Shown: positions 34,668-43,970 of the stretch, piece by piece
Position numbering within the stretch: position 1 is the first letter of the stretch
Layout of the letters: every line of letters begins with the position of its first letter
Assembly (NCBI GenBank): GCA_910585715.1
Contig: CAJUEX010000006.1
Location: 1-64,000, forward strand
Source: an uncultured Lachnospiraceae bacterium
GTDB taxonomy: Bacteria; Bacillota; Clostridia; Lachnospirales; Lachnospiraceae
Reading direction: 5' to 3'
DNA length: 64,000 nucleotides
Translations under genes and position numbers: made by a program
The notes under the pieces: generated by a model
Seen by the model: the letters and a program-made list of their open reading frames with translations, nothing else
Told to the model about the DNA's origin: nothing
Databases searched by the model: none

Positions 34668-35375
34668 ATGAGCGACGATTATTTATTGAATAAACGTATA
34701 CTGCTGGTTGATGATGAGCAGGAGCTTTTAGATATGGTTTTGTCTATTCTGATTGAAGACGGATTTCAAAATGTCAAAACTGCAAAAAGTGTAAAAGAGG
34801 CCATAGAGGAAGCAGAAAAATTCTGTCCGGAATTAGCAATACTTGATGTAATGCTTCCAGATGGTAACGGCTTTGAATTAATGGAACAGTTAAGGAAAGT
34901 AAGCGGCGACTACCCTGTTTTGTTTCTTACTGCTTGTGGTGAAGATAATGACAAATTCAAAGGATTTAGGTTAGGGGCTGATGATTATATGATAAAGCCT
35001 TTTTTGCCAAAAGAGCTTTTGTTCCGTGTCATGGCAATTTTACGGAGAAGCTACAAGGACGAAGACCCTCTTGTACAGTTACAAGATAGTCAGATTGATT
35101 TTTCATGCGCGGAGGTTATAAAAAATGACGAGCATATTCCCTTAACGGCAAAAGAATATGATTTGCTGTCTGCCCTGTATCGCAATGCAGGGCGTATTGT
35201 AACGATTGACGCATTGTGTGAAGCAGCCTGGGGCAATAATCCCTTTGGATATGAAAATTCCTTAATGGCGCATATACGCCGTATCAGGGAAAAAATAGAA
35301 TTAAATCCCTCGCAGCCTGTTTCGCTGGTTACAGTCAAGGGATTAGGCTATAAGTTAATAGTAAAGGGGAATTAG
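34668..35375 (+). CDS. OmpR-family response regulator (CprR-like)
   Basis: About 235 residues. The receiver domain has the acidic pair VDDE, phospho-acceptor Asp60 in LAILDVMLPDGNGFEL, then LFLTAC and the conserved Lys in MIKPF. The C-terminal winged helix (HIPLTAKEYDLLSALYRNAG, then LMAHIRRIREKIE) is OmpR type. The start MSDDYLL is behind AAAGGAGA. The kinase follows after one base. It probably activates the divergent ABC operon through the direct repeats at 34308-34328. Confidence 0.92.
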   Translation: MSDDYLLNKRILLVDDEQELLDMVLSILIEDGFQNVKTAKSVKEAIEEAEKFCPELAILDVMLPDGNGFELMEQLRKVSGDYPVLFLTACGEDNDKFKGFRLGADDYMIKPFLPKELLFRVMAILRRSYKDEDPLVQLQDSQIDFSCAEVIKNDEHIPLTAKEYDLLSALYRNAGRIVTIDALCEAAWGNNPFGYENSLMAHIRRIREKIELNPSQPVSLVTVKGLGYKLIVKGN

Positions 35376-35376
35376 T

Positions 35377-36762
35377 ATGAAAAGTATTCCAAAACTAATA
35401 CGCCGCTTTGTGGGAATCATGCTGTTAAGTATCATACTTCTTGTTATTTTGAATGTTGCTTTTTACGCCATTGCATTTGTAAGAAATACGCCGGAATTTT
35501 CCCCGTGGGATATGGCAGAAAAAACGGCAGCGGCATTGCAGTCAACAGATAAAGGCTTTCTCCTGCCTGAAGATATAGCGGCTAAATTAAAAGAACAAAA
35601 TGCCTGGGCTGTTCTTATTGATAATGATACGAAACAGGTTGTATGGCAGACGGATAATTTACCTGCCAATATCCCTATGCGATATACATTGTCCGATATA
35701 GCAAAACTAACCCGCGGCTATGTGGACGGCTATCCAGCTTTTACGGGAGAAGCTCCAAATGGATTGTTAGTATTAGGCTATCCAAGAAACAGCTTTTGGA
35801 AGCATACAAGGGCAAGCTGGGACTATGACTTTATTGCCAATTTACCTAAGAACACACTGATGCTTCTGGCTGTCAATATTGCCTTGATTTTCCTCATATA
35901 TGCCGTTGCCAACTCAAAATTGTTGCGTTCCATTGAACCAATAATCAATGGAATACAGGATTTGTCAAGGGGCGGTCCTGTCTGCCTGAAAGAAAAAGGC
36001 GTGCTTTCTGAATTAGCGGAAAACATCAATAAAACATCTGATATTTTACAAAAGCAGACATGGGAGCTGCGAAAAAAGGAAACCGCAAGGGCAAACTGGA
36101 TAGCGGGTGTTTCCCATGATGTCAGAACGCCGTTAGCAATGGTTATGGGCTACGCCGGGCAGTTGGAAGGCTCCCGAAATCTGTCCGAAGACCAGCGCAA
36201 AAAAGCCGCTGCCATTGTAAAGCAAAGCAAGCGAATGAAAGACCTGATTAACGACCTGAATCTTGCTTCTAAACTGGAATATGATATGCAGCCGCTAACG
36301 CTGAAACAGGAAAATGCAATTTCCATTGTCCGGCAGGTTGTTGTGGATTTTATGAACATGGATATTGACGACAGATATCCCATTGAATGGAAGACCGCTG
36401 ATTCCATACCTGCCTGCTATATTACCGTGGATAGAGAGCTGTTGAAACGGGCAATTTCAAATCTTATTCAGAACAGCATAAACCATAATGAAAAGGGATG
36501 CGGGATTTATGTGTCCGTTGAAGCTGATAATAATAATTGCAGGATTTGTATTGAGGACAGTGGTATAGGAGCTTCTGATGAACAGATAGACAGGTTAAAT
36601 AATACGCCTCATTATATGGTCTGTGATACCAATACTACCGAGCAGCGCCATGGTTTAGGGCTGCTTATTGTGAAGCAGATTATAGACGGGCATGGTGGAA
36701 AGGTTTTTATAGACCATAGCGAATATGGTGGGTTTAAGGTGGTGCTGGTTATACCGAAATAA
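35377..36762 (+). CDS. Sensor histidine kinase (CprK-like)
   Basis: 461 residues. Membrane segments lie near 13-35 (VGIMLLSIILLVILNVAFYA) and 160-180 (TLMLLAVNIALIFLIYAVAN), with a small extracellular sensor between. The kinase core has the phospho-acceptor His247 in GVSHDVRTPLA and ATP-binding motifs ISNLIQNSINHNEKG, DSGIGA and HGLGLLIVKQIIDGHGG. The layout and the neighbouring ABC operon resemble CprK, which senses lantibiotics in Clostridioides; the ligand here is not known. Confidence 0.92.
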   Translation: MKSIPKLIRRFVGIMLLSIILLVILNVAFYAIAFVRNTPEFSPWDMAEKTAAALQSTDKGFLLPEDIAAKLKEQNAWAVLIDNDTKQVVWQTDNLPANIPMRYTLSDIAKLTRGYVDGYPAFTGEAPNGLLVLGYPRNSFWKHTRASWDYDFIANLPKNTLMLLAVNIALIFLIYAVANSKLLRSIEPIINGIQDLSRGGPVCLKEKGVLSELAENINKTSDILQKQTWELRKKETARANWIAGVSHDVRTPLAMVMGYAGQLEGSRNLSEDQRKKAAAIVKQSKRMKDLINDLNLASKLEYDMQPLTLKQENAISIVRQVVVDFMNMDIDDRYPIEWKTADSIPACYITVDRELLKRAISNLIQNSINHNEKGCGIYVSVEADNNNCRICIEDSGIGASDEQIDRLNNTPHYMVCDTNTTEQRHGLGLLIVKQIIDGHGGKVFIDHSEYGGFKVVLVIPK

Positions 36763-36844
36763 ACTTGTTTTGATGAGAATTCAGTCTAAAGTTTTTTGAA
36801 GGGTAATAGTAGTAGTTTGGACTATGGTTTTTGGGGATGAGGAC

Positions 36845-36983
36845 GTGGGAACTGGCAGAACATGGGATAGTCTTCGAGGCCTTGGCAAAGACGCAGCGGT
36901 ACTAATGCACCAAAATACGGTGCATAAGTGCCGGCGACTTTGCCAAGGCCTCGAAGACTATCCCATGTTCTGCCAGTTCCCAC
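36845..36983. repeat. Perfect 46-bp inverted repeat with 47-base loop
   Basis: Arms 36845-36890 (gtgggaactggcagaacatg..) and 36938-36983 are exact reverse complements. The 47-base loop has a further tgcacc..ggtgca hairpin. The arms are GC-richer than the gap around them. Total length 139 bp, no gene. It looks like a small palindromic mobile repeat (REP or MITE-like) or a very strong bidirectional hairpin after the kinase gene. Confidence 0.85.
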
Positions 36984-37160
36984 TGTGTATCGAAGGTTGT
37001 TATAGATAAACGTAAATTATAAGTGAGAAGCTTTATAAAATTATGTTCTGCTAAATTGCCCGTTTGGAAAGTGGAGGGCTGAATGGTTATTTGTTTGATA
37101 TTTATGGGTTTTATTTTCATGGGGTTTAATTTTTATGGTTGAATATTTAAAAAATAATTC

Positions 37161-37191
37161 TTGACTCTAACGTTAGGTTATGTCTTATGCT
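37161..37191 (+). promoter_or_regulatory. MerR-type promoter with 19-bp spacer
   Basis: TTGACT (37161-37166) and TATGCT (37186-37191) are 19 bp apart. The spacer starts with the perfect dyad ctaacgttag. MerR-family activators work on such stretched promoters; the regulator gene is directly downstream, which implies autoactivation. Confidence 0.75.
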
Positions 37192-37215
37192 GATTTTACA
37201 CGGGAGGGAAATGTC

Positions 37216-37941
37216 ATGAAAACAGTAAAAGAAGTAAGCAAGTTAACGGGAGTGAGTATACGCACTCTGCACTATTATGATTCCATTGGGCTTTTACATC
37301 CCGCTAAGGTTACGGAATCAGGCTATAGGCTGTATGACGATACTGCCTTGGAGAGATTGCAGCATATTTTGTTGTTTCGTGAATTACAGTTTCCGCTAAA
37401 AGAAATCAAAGGGATTTTGGACAGTCCCCAATTTGACCGCAATAAGGCATTGGAGCAGCAGATTACATTATTGCAGTTAAAAAAGGAGCATTTGGAAAAC
37501 CTCATAGACCTGGCCCGTGGAATAAAAATGATAGGAGTGAAGAAATTGGATTTTTCAGCATTTGATACGAAAAAACTGGATGAATATGCAAAACAGGCAA
37601 AGGAATCCTATGGACAGACAGAGGAATATAAAGAGTTTGAGGAAAAGAGTAAAGACTGGACAAAAGAAGACGTTGCCAATATCAATAGGGAACTTATGGA
37701 GATTTTTGTGGAGTTTGGAAAGATGAGGGATAAGAAGGCAGCGGATGAAGCAGTGCAGGAGCAGGTGGAAAGGCTGCGGGGGTATATTACGGAGCATTTT
37801 TATAATTGCTCTGTGAAGGTCTTAAGAGGGCTTGGAAAGATGTATGCCGGGGGTGGCAGTATGACGGAGAATATTGATAAGGCAGCTGGGAAAGGGACGG
37901 CGGAGTTTGTTGGGGAGGCGATTGAGGTATATTGTAGGTAA
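37216..37941 (+). CDS. MerR-family regulator with TipAS-like ligand domain
   Basis: About 241 residues. The MerR winged helix is standard (VKEVSKLTGVSIRTLHYYDS then SGYRLYDDTALERLQHILLF), followed by the dimer helix. Residues about 115-241 resemble the TipAS antibiotic-binding fold (SYGQTEEYKEFEEKSKDWTK, FYNCSVKVLRGLGKMYAGG). TipA-type proteins bind cyclic thiopeptides or other drugs and switch on resistance. The start MKTVKEV is behind GGGAGG; the longer frame begins inside the promoter. There is no target gene directly downstream, so it may act only on itself or elsewhere. Confidence 0.88.
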   Translation: MKTVKEVSKLTGVSIRTLHYYDSIGLLHPAKVTESGYRLYDDTALERLQHILLFRELQFPLKEIKGILDSPQFDRNKALEQQITLLQLKKEHLENLIDLARGIKMIGVKKLDFSAFDTKKLDEYAKQAKESYGQTEEYKEFEEKSKDWTKEDVANINRELMEIFVEFGKMRDKKAADEAVQEQVERLRGYITEHFYNCSVKVLRGLGKMYAGGGSMTENIDKAAGKGTAEFVGEAIEVYCR

Positions 37942-38398
37942 GGGTAAAGGGAAAAGAAAATAGAGAAGAGGAAAGAGGGGGTGAAGGAAACCTTTTGCTG
38001 AATTGGATTAAGGCTAAGTATCAAAGGAAGATGTGGTCTGTAATCTGATTTGGTGGGAGGTTTTTTGTGAGGTGGGGAATGAAAAATGACATAAATTAAA
38101 TGAAAAGGCTAGTAAAAGTGTTGTAAAGTAATTATAGTTAAATATAGTTGTGAGTGGATGAGAATAATTGAAAGTTATTTATTGCATATAATAATAAATA
38201 CATATATGTATGGTCAAATATTATCCGGAAAACATGTAATGGAAGCAATAACAAATGCAATAATGAAGAAAAAAATACAAGCTATACGAAAAATATCTTT
38301 TTATAACTTTAATGATAAAGCATAGGTATATGCTCAGATAAGAGCTTTTACTCTAATAATTATTTAAATCTATTCTGTGAATGTTTAGCTAATTAACT
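37942..38398. other. AT-rich gap, nothing recognised
   Basis: About 460 bases without a credible gene, terminator or RNA. A 20-codon frame starting MKKKIQAIRKISFY exists but has no ribosome site. Confidence 0.5.
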
Positions 38399-39533
38399 AG
38401 TGCGCTGACCTGTTGATATTTAGCAATACTACCACCTCGTTAAGAGGCAGTAGTAAATGTGGGATACAACGAGCTAAGCTTCGTTCTGGCATCGCTGGTT
38501 CTAAAATGCCAGTTGACCTTCGCTGCCAGTGTATTCCGTTCCGTTTCCCATGCGGATAGTTCCCTGCGTAATAGCCCTATTTCAGCGATGCGGCGGCTGA
38601 GGCATTGCCTGGTCATTACATTCAGCTCTATTTCAGCGATGTCCAGCCAGCTCCCATGCTTTGGTGTATAGTGTATTTCCAACTTTTTCGTGATACGCCT
38701 TGCTTCCTCCGGCGGATACCGTTTGTACAGGGAGGCCGGTTTGTGCGTGTTCAGATTATCCATCACAAGGACAATCTTCTCAGCATCAGGGTACATGGTG
38801 TCCACCAGATACTTGATTTCTTCCGCCCAGTCAACGGCTGTGCGGTGTTCCCGTACACTCACATGGTGGACCCCTCCGAGTGCTTCCACAAAGGCAAAGA
38901 TGCTGACAGTGCCATTGCGGACATCCTCCATGCAGGCTATGAACTCCGGGTCTTCTTTTGCGGGGATGCACCAGTATTCGTTTTTGTGAGGTCAAAGTTT
39001 GTTTTTTTTAAAGTATTGCGGATTGCCTCCCTGCCTACCGGGGTTTCCAGGATTACTTTGGATTCTTCCTCAAGCAGGCGGATTGTCCACCGCGAATGCC
39101 CCTCCGGTACGGGGCCGCAGGCAAGCTCAATCAGCCTGGCTTCTGTGCGTCCGTCAACCTTGCGCCTTGCATTATCTGAATTTATGCTCCTTTTAAATTC
39201 AGTGACAGCATCAATGCCGCCACTCATATATTTTGTCACAGTGTTGGTGACAGTTGCCATGCAGACACCATTGGATTTTGCACTTTGTTCATGGGTTAAG
39301 GCTTTCCCGTGCGTTTCGTCCAGATCGAGAATAATCTGGCATCTGCTGCGGATAGTTTTTGAAGTTTCTTTCTTACGGATAACAGATTTCAACTTTTTTA
39401 ATTCATTTTCCGTAAGATGGATACTGTACTTTTTTGGTCTTGCCATAGGAATCACCGCCGTTTCTTTTATTATACATCAGAACAACTGTGATTACCAGAA
39501 TTATTTGGTTAAATATCAACAGGTCAGTACACT
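38399..39533 (-). mobile_element. Degenerate IS630-family insertion sequence
   Basis: Terminal inverted repeats of about 26 bp bound the element: left agtgcgctgacctgttgata at 38399-38424, right its near-complement at 39508-39533, with about three differences. Inside is a broken transposase on the minus strand. The element is about 1.1 kb, slightly short for the family because of an internal deletion. It marks the left side of the decayed gap before the PKS-NRPS cluster. Confidence 0.85.
38440..39455 (-). pseudogene. IS630 transposase, frameshifted and internally deleted
   Basis: The 5' frame (39455 to 38937) holds the helix-turn-helix part (IHLTENELKKLKSVIRKKET). It shifts near the stretch reading NFDLT, where the normal HKNEYWCIPAKEDPEFIAC continues in another frame. 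The 3' frame (38931-38440) holds VLVMDNLNTHKP and HGSWLDIAEIE, the second Asp and the Glu of the DDE triad. Relatives carry about 50 more residues between ACMEDV and VRNGT, including the first catalytic Asp; here those two motifs are joined. The transposase is therefore inactive. Confidence 0.8.
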
Positions 39534-40608
39534 GGATTTTTGCGTAGCTGACACTGGCGCCGAAACTGGAATGAATACAAAATCTATTTCAAAATTTCAC
39601 ATAAAGATATATGCAGTTAGAATAAAAAAGAATATGTTGAGCAAATGTCGAAGATATTGAGAAGGAAAAGATAAATAGAAAATTTTGAAAAAACATATGA
39701 GGAAACCGGGCTGTTCAATAAAAATGTTGACACAGTTACAATTAACAAAGCTTTTTGGTTTTTGAATTTAAAAAGTACCAAAGAGTATGCCAGGGAATGC
39801 TTAAAAGACAGATAAAGTTATTCAACTTAATGAGCGAATTATATTAATTTGTGGTATTTTTTTCATGCATGGGATGAGCAGTAAAAGGACTTGGGGATGT
39901 AGGAGATATAAGTTTCCATACATTTAACGCAGGGGTATCAAGGTCTGTTTGAAAAGGATGTTTATTTGAGATAGACATATGATGCAATCTGATAACCAAT
40001 CGAAGTTTAAAAGACAGTTGTTGAAGACTCTGTTCATAGCACCGATTCTTTCCGTACAGATATTCTTACATATTTTTGGGGAAATGGTGATACAGTCTTT
40101 ATCAAGGATAAGGCCAATTTTCTTGAAAGATGTACCTTTGTTAAGTTCTGTCTTCTAAAGTCATATGTTTGTTTTTGTTCATAGTATTTTTTTTCATCAA
40201 TGAATGTCGGGAGAAGCGGTAATATTTGCTAAATTAAGTAATAGAAGATTTAGTAATACTGCATTCCATATTTAAAATATGTTGAATTCGGAAAGATTAA
40301 ATTCCATCCTAAGAAAAATTTGGTTTTGCAATAAGAATAAAACTTATAAATGACGAAAAGTTATTGACGTGCTGAGAAATGTGTGGTAAGCTACATATAA
40401 ATTAAGTAAAATGGCTGTTGGTGAAATGGAGCGAAATTTTATAATGATATTTGAAACATGTGAGAATATTTTGTGAAAGGATAATGATAGTGCTTATGAG
40501 GATACGGAATTAATGAAAATGATATCAAGAGATTTGGGACAGATGTAAGTTGTAGAAAAGTTTTTTGAGAGACGGATAAATTGAAGTTGAATTTATAAGG
40601 AGAAAATC
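39534..40608. other. 1.1-kb decayed region before the PKS-NRPS cluster
   Basis: No intact gene. A stretch near 40026-40180 reads as coding-like residues (VEDSVHSTDSFRTDILTYFW then GNGDTVFIKDKANFLERC) without start or full length, and other short pieces end in stops. TTGACG near 40362 with a weak -10 about 17 bases on may start the cluster transcript. A strong AAGGAG ribosome site follows at about 40597. Confidence 0.4.
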
Positions 40609-41346
40609 ATGAGGTTGATTATTTTACCACATGCAGGCAGCGGGGCGTCATATTACTTTAGATGGGTTAAAAATTTCGAAAAAGAATTAAAAGTATCTGT
40701 TGTGCAGTATCCAATGAGAGAGCAGAAGTATAAGGAACCAATGCCAGGCACGATACAAGAACTTGCTGAGAAAATATTTGAAGAGCATAAGGAGTGGTTT
40801 AAGGAACCTTTTGCTATTTGGGGACATAGTTTTGGTAGTACTTTAGGCTATGAGATTTTAAAGCTTGTTCAGGAAAAACTTAAAAGGAGTCCTGTTGTAT
40901 TTTTTAGCTCGGGTGCATCTGCCCCTTGTGATGAATCAGAACAACTGCCTGAAAAGATATCAACTGATAAGATTGTGTTGTTGGACACATTGAAAAAAAT
41001 AGGTGGAATAGCTCAAGAGATGTATGAAAATCAGGATTTCATGGATTATTTTTTGCCTATCATTTCAATGGATATAAATTTACTGAAAAAATATCAGGAT
41101 GATGCTTTCATAAAAATTCCATGCCCGTTGGTTTTGCTTGAAGGTGATGATGATATGTTTGATTTTTCAAACTGGGACAAATATCAGGATGAATTTGAAT
41201 TAGAAGTCAGATTCTTCAAAGGAAGTCATTTCTTTTTTGAAGAGAATGTGGGAGAGTTTGTATCTCATATTCATAACTGTATTAAAAAATATGAAATGCA
41301 TAGTCAGTCAGATTCTTGGGGGATTTATGGAGTTGTTAGAAATTAG
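40609..41346 (+). CDS. Type II (proofreading) thioesterase
   Basis: 245 residues of the alpha/beta-hydrolase thioesterase family found beside NRPS and PKS genes. The N-terminus (LIILPHAGSGASYYFRWVKN), the nucleophile Ser74 in WGHSFGS and the catalytic His in FKGSHFFFEENV are intact. It removes misloaded or stalled acyl groups from carrier proteins; a role in final release is also possible because the assembly line has no built-in thioesterase. The ribosome site AAGGAG is strong. The 3' end overlaps the ABC ATPase gene by 20 bases. Confidence 0.92.
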   Translation: MRLIILPHAGSGASYYFRWVKNFEKELKVSVVQYPMREQKYKEPMPGTIQELAEKIFEEHKEWFKEPFAIWGHSFGSTLGYEILKLVQEKLKRSPVVFFSSGASAPCDESEQLPEKISTDKIVLLDTLKKIGGIAQEMYENQDFMDYFLPIISMDINLLKKYQDDAFIKIPCPLVLLEGDDDMFDFSNWDKYQDEFELEVRFFKGSHFFFEENVGEFVSHIHNCIKKYEMHSQSDSWGIYGVVRN

Positions 41347-42253
41347 GAATGTCGAAAAAAGCTTTGGGAAACATAAGGTGTTAAAAGGGCTTTCCTTTGA
41401 TATAGAGAAGGGTGATATATATGGCTTTTTAGGACCTAATGGGGCTGGAAAAAGTACTACTATAAATATAATGTCGACGATTTTAAAAGCTGATAAGGGC
41501 GATATTTTGTACAAAGGGAAAAAAGTAAACGATAATTGGGATGATTATAAAAATGCTTTGGGTGTCGTTCCACAAAATATTGCATTATATGAAAATATTA
41601 CTGCCTTTGGTAATTTAGATTTTTTTTCACAATTCTATATAAGGAATAAGAGTGAAAGGCGATGTCGATGCGAGGAAGTATTAAATTTAGTTGGATTAGA
41701 GAAGCATAGGAATGAAATTCCAGGGCATTTCTCAGGTGGAATGAAAAGGCGATTGAATTTAGCATGTTCCATAATTCACAAGCCGAAAATTTTAATTTTG
41801 GATGAACCTACAGTTGGAGTGGATCCGCAGTCTAGAAACAAAATAATGGAGCTTCTGCGTAAACTTAATGATATGGGAACCACAATTATTTATACATCAC
41901 ACTATATGGAAGAAGTAGAGGGCATTTGTAATAAGGTTGCAATAATTGATGATGGAAAAATTATTAAAAAGGGTCTTATAAATGAAATTCTTTCGAGGAA
42001 TAGGGATATATACATAATTAAGTGCAAAAAGTTTGATGATGCTGTTGTTAAAAAGCTATGCGAAATGGAAGAAGTATTTGATGTGAAAGTATCTGACCAT
42101 ATTAAGATTGAAATCAGGACAAAAGAAACAACTTTCAGAAGTATCATGATGCTATTTATAGAAAATAATATTGAAATAACAGAAATCCGCAAGGAAAATG
42201 AAAATTTGGAAAGAATTTTTTTGAATCTGACAGGAAAAAAACTTCGAGACTAG
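41327..42253 (+). CDS. ABC transporter ATPase of the PKS-NRPS cluster
   Basis: 308 residues. Walker A GPNGAGKST, signature HFSGGMKRRLNLACS, Walker B ILILDEPTVGVDPQS and the switch IIYTSHYMEEVEG are intact. The C-terminal 90 residues are the extension seen in DrrA/NodI-type drug exporters. The start MELLEIR is behind GGGGG; the longer upstream frame overlaps the thioesterase gene too deeply. It would drive export of the lipopeptide or self-resistance. Confidence 0.92.
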   Translation: MELLEIRNVEKSFGKHKVLKGLSFDIEKGDIYGFLGPNGAGKSTTINIMSTILKADKGDILYKGKKVNDNWDDYKNALGVVPQNIALYENITAFGNLDFFSQFYIRNKSERRCRCEEVLNLVGLEKHRNEIPGHFSGGMKRRLNLACSIIHKPKILILDEPTVGVDPQSRNKIMELLRKLNDMGTTIIYTSHYMEEVEGICNKVAIIDDGKIIKKGLINEILSRNRDIYIIKCKKFDDAVVKKLCEMEEVFDVKVSDHIKIEIRTKETTFRSIMMLFIENNIEITEIRKENENLERIFLNLTGKKLRD

Positions 42254-42993
42254 TGAGAGTACATATGGGGAAATTACTATATTTTCAATTTATAAAAATC
42301 TGCAAAAATAAAAATATAATTTTTCAATTTATGATTCTTCCTATTTTATTAATTTCCGTAATAAGTTATTTACTATCTGAAAATTTCCAAAGCTATGGAG
42401 AATCTGTCAGTTATTATTTTTTCCCAGTTATGCTTTTTATGTATGTAGGATACGGAGTAAACAGTTCTTTTTCGTTTTTGGATTTGGCAAATATTGAAGG
42501 TAATAGACGACTGTTTTTTATGCCTGTAAAAAAAGAATGGATAATTATCTCTCATGTTTTTTCTCAAACAATGTTTGGTGTATTCTCCTTATTTGTAAAT
42601 TATCTCGTTTCATATATTTTATTTCGCAATTATTATAGCAACTTTGTATTTTCTTTTTTTGCACTGTCTATACTGATATTTTTGTCAAATGCTTTAGGGA
42701 TATGGATTACAATTTTTATCACCAATACGATTGTAATAGAAGAAATATTTACTGTTATACAAATAGTTCTCGCATTGCTGGGGGGGGGGTTCTACTCGCT
42801 GGAAAGAATAGCTAATATACCAAGATTCATAGTGTATTTGTCACCGCTTAAGTGGCTTCTAGATGTGATTAACGTATATACATATACAGGAAAGATAAGG
42901 GGGATAGTGTTTTTGATTTTTGGAATGATGTGTATTAGCATCATTGCATTAGCGTCTGTTTACAAAAGATTTGACCCCTATAAATACATTTAG
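42253..42993 (+). CDS. ABC-2 permease of the cluster (first)
   Basis: Up to 246 residues, starting either with GTG at 42253 (overlapping the ATPase stop) or ATG at 42265. About six hydrophobic segments are visible (IIFQFMILPILLISVISYLL and IFTVIQIVLALLGGGFYSLE). It forms the membrane half of the exporter with the next gene. The run of nine G near 42780 codes for part of the GGG stretch and could be a slippage point. Confidence 0.85.
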   Translation: MRVHMGKLLYFQFIKICKNKNIIFQFMILPILLISVISYLLSENFQSYGESVSYYFFPVMLFMYVGYGVNSSFSFLDLANIEGNRRLFFMPVKKEWIIISHVFSQTMFGVFSLFVNYLVSYILFRNYYSNFVFSFFALSILIFLSNALGIWITIFITNTIVIEEIFTVIQIVLALLGGGFYSLERIANIPRFIVYLSPLKWLLDVINVYTYTGKIRGIVFLIFGMMCISIIALASVYKRFDPYKYI

Positions 42994-43008
42994 AAGGACA
43001 CGGAGATA

Positions 43009-43968
43009 ATGAAGGTTATTACATTGGTAAAAATCAATTTTATGCAATTTTTTCGGAACTATTTCATTTTAGGGAGTCTGATAATTGGAATTCCTATAAT
43101 GTTATGGCTTGGATTTGTTTTTAGTAATGATGGGAACATATTGAAGTTCAGAGTAGGAATTGATATAAAAGATAGTTCGCAAAGGGAATATGTGATTCAA
43201 AATCTTGGTGGCACAGGAAGGTTTGAATGCCTTGTCTTGGACAGTGAAGAAATTAGCGCAGATGAAAATGCGGATACCGAATATGTGGCAACTGTCACAG
43301 CAGGTGGCGCTAATGAGCTATTTGTTACGGGAAAAGGAACTAATACCTATGTAGAAGAAATCGAATACATATTAGGTCTGAGGAGTACGAATAATCATTA
43401 CATTAGTGCGTTACAAAAAACAACTGGATTTTTGATAGTTTTTATACTGATGATTTCAAAACTGCTTCAGGGATCACATTTTGTGGAACGGGAGAATGGT
43501 ATCTTATGCAGGCTGTTCAGTGGAAACATAACATGGAAACAGTACATTTTTTCACAATTACTGGCTAATTTCCTAGAGGTTTTTTCATCGGTAGTTCTGA
43601 TGACGGTTATATGCTCCGTGCTATTTCATAATATATTCACTTGGAATTTGGGGGTAATTGTTGGAATAGAATTTGTGATATGTATTTTTGCAGCAAGCTT
43701 TTCAAACTGTATATTTTATTCTTTCGATGACAAGATTACAATTGAATTTGTGTCTAGCCTTGTTATATTGGTATCGTCCATTTTGGGCGGATGTCTTATC
43801 GACATGAAAGATCAAAATATAGCCATGCGTGCTTTTAGAGATATTCTACCTCAAAAAAGTATATTGAACATTTTGAAATTAAATGATGTTAAGTCATATT
43901 TCTATATTTCAATTTGGATCGTTGCGTTATTGATTATCGGGTATTTAAGAGGAAAGAGGATTAAATAA
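43009..43968 (+). CDS. ABC-2 permease of the cluster (second)
   Basis: 319 residues. A first membrane segment (FILGSLIIGIPIMLWLGFVF) is followed by an extracellular domain of about 110 residues (FRVGIDIKDSSQREYVIQNL), then five more segments near the C-terminal half. This is the ABC2_membrane_3-type layout. AAGGACACGGAG precedes the ATG. It starts 15 bases after the first permease and ends 2 bases before the FAAL gene. Confidence 0.85.
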   Translation: MKVITLVKINFMQFFRNYFILGSLIIGIPIMLWLGFVFSNDGNILKFRVGIDIKDSSQREYVIQNLGGTGRFECLVLDSEEISADENADTEYVATVTAGGANELFVTGKGTNTYVEEIEYILGLRSTNNHYISALQKTTGFLIVFILMISKLLQGSHFVERENGILCRLFSGNITWKQYIFSQLLANFLEVFSSVVLMTVICSVLFHNIFTWNLGVIVGIEFVICIFAASFSNCIFYSFDDKITIEFVSSLVILVSSILGGCLIDMKDQNIAMRAFRDILPQKSILNILKLNDVKSYFYISIWIVALLIIGYLRGKRIK

Positions 43969-43970
43969 AA

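Noticed and set aside
38605..39660. Long + strand frame of 351 codons
   Set aside because: It is the antisense of the IS630 transposase; the real motifs (DNLNTHKP, HGSWLDIAEIE) are on the minus strand.
40020..40200. Complete gene in the gap before the cluster
   Set aside because: Coding-like residues are present but there is no start or ribosome site, and the stretch is too short for a family call.
41237..41326. Longer start of the cluster ABC ATPase
   Set aside because: It would overlap the thioesterase by over 100 bases, and its extra residues are not ABC-like; the ATG at 41327 has a ribosome site.
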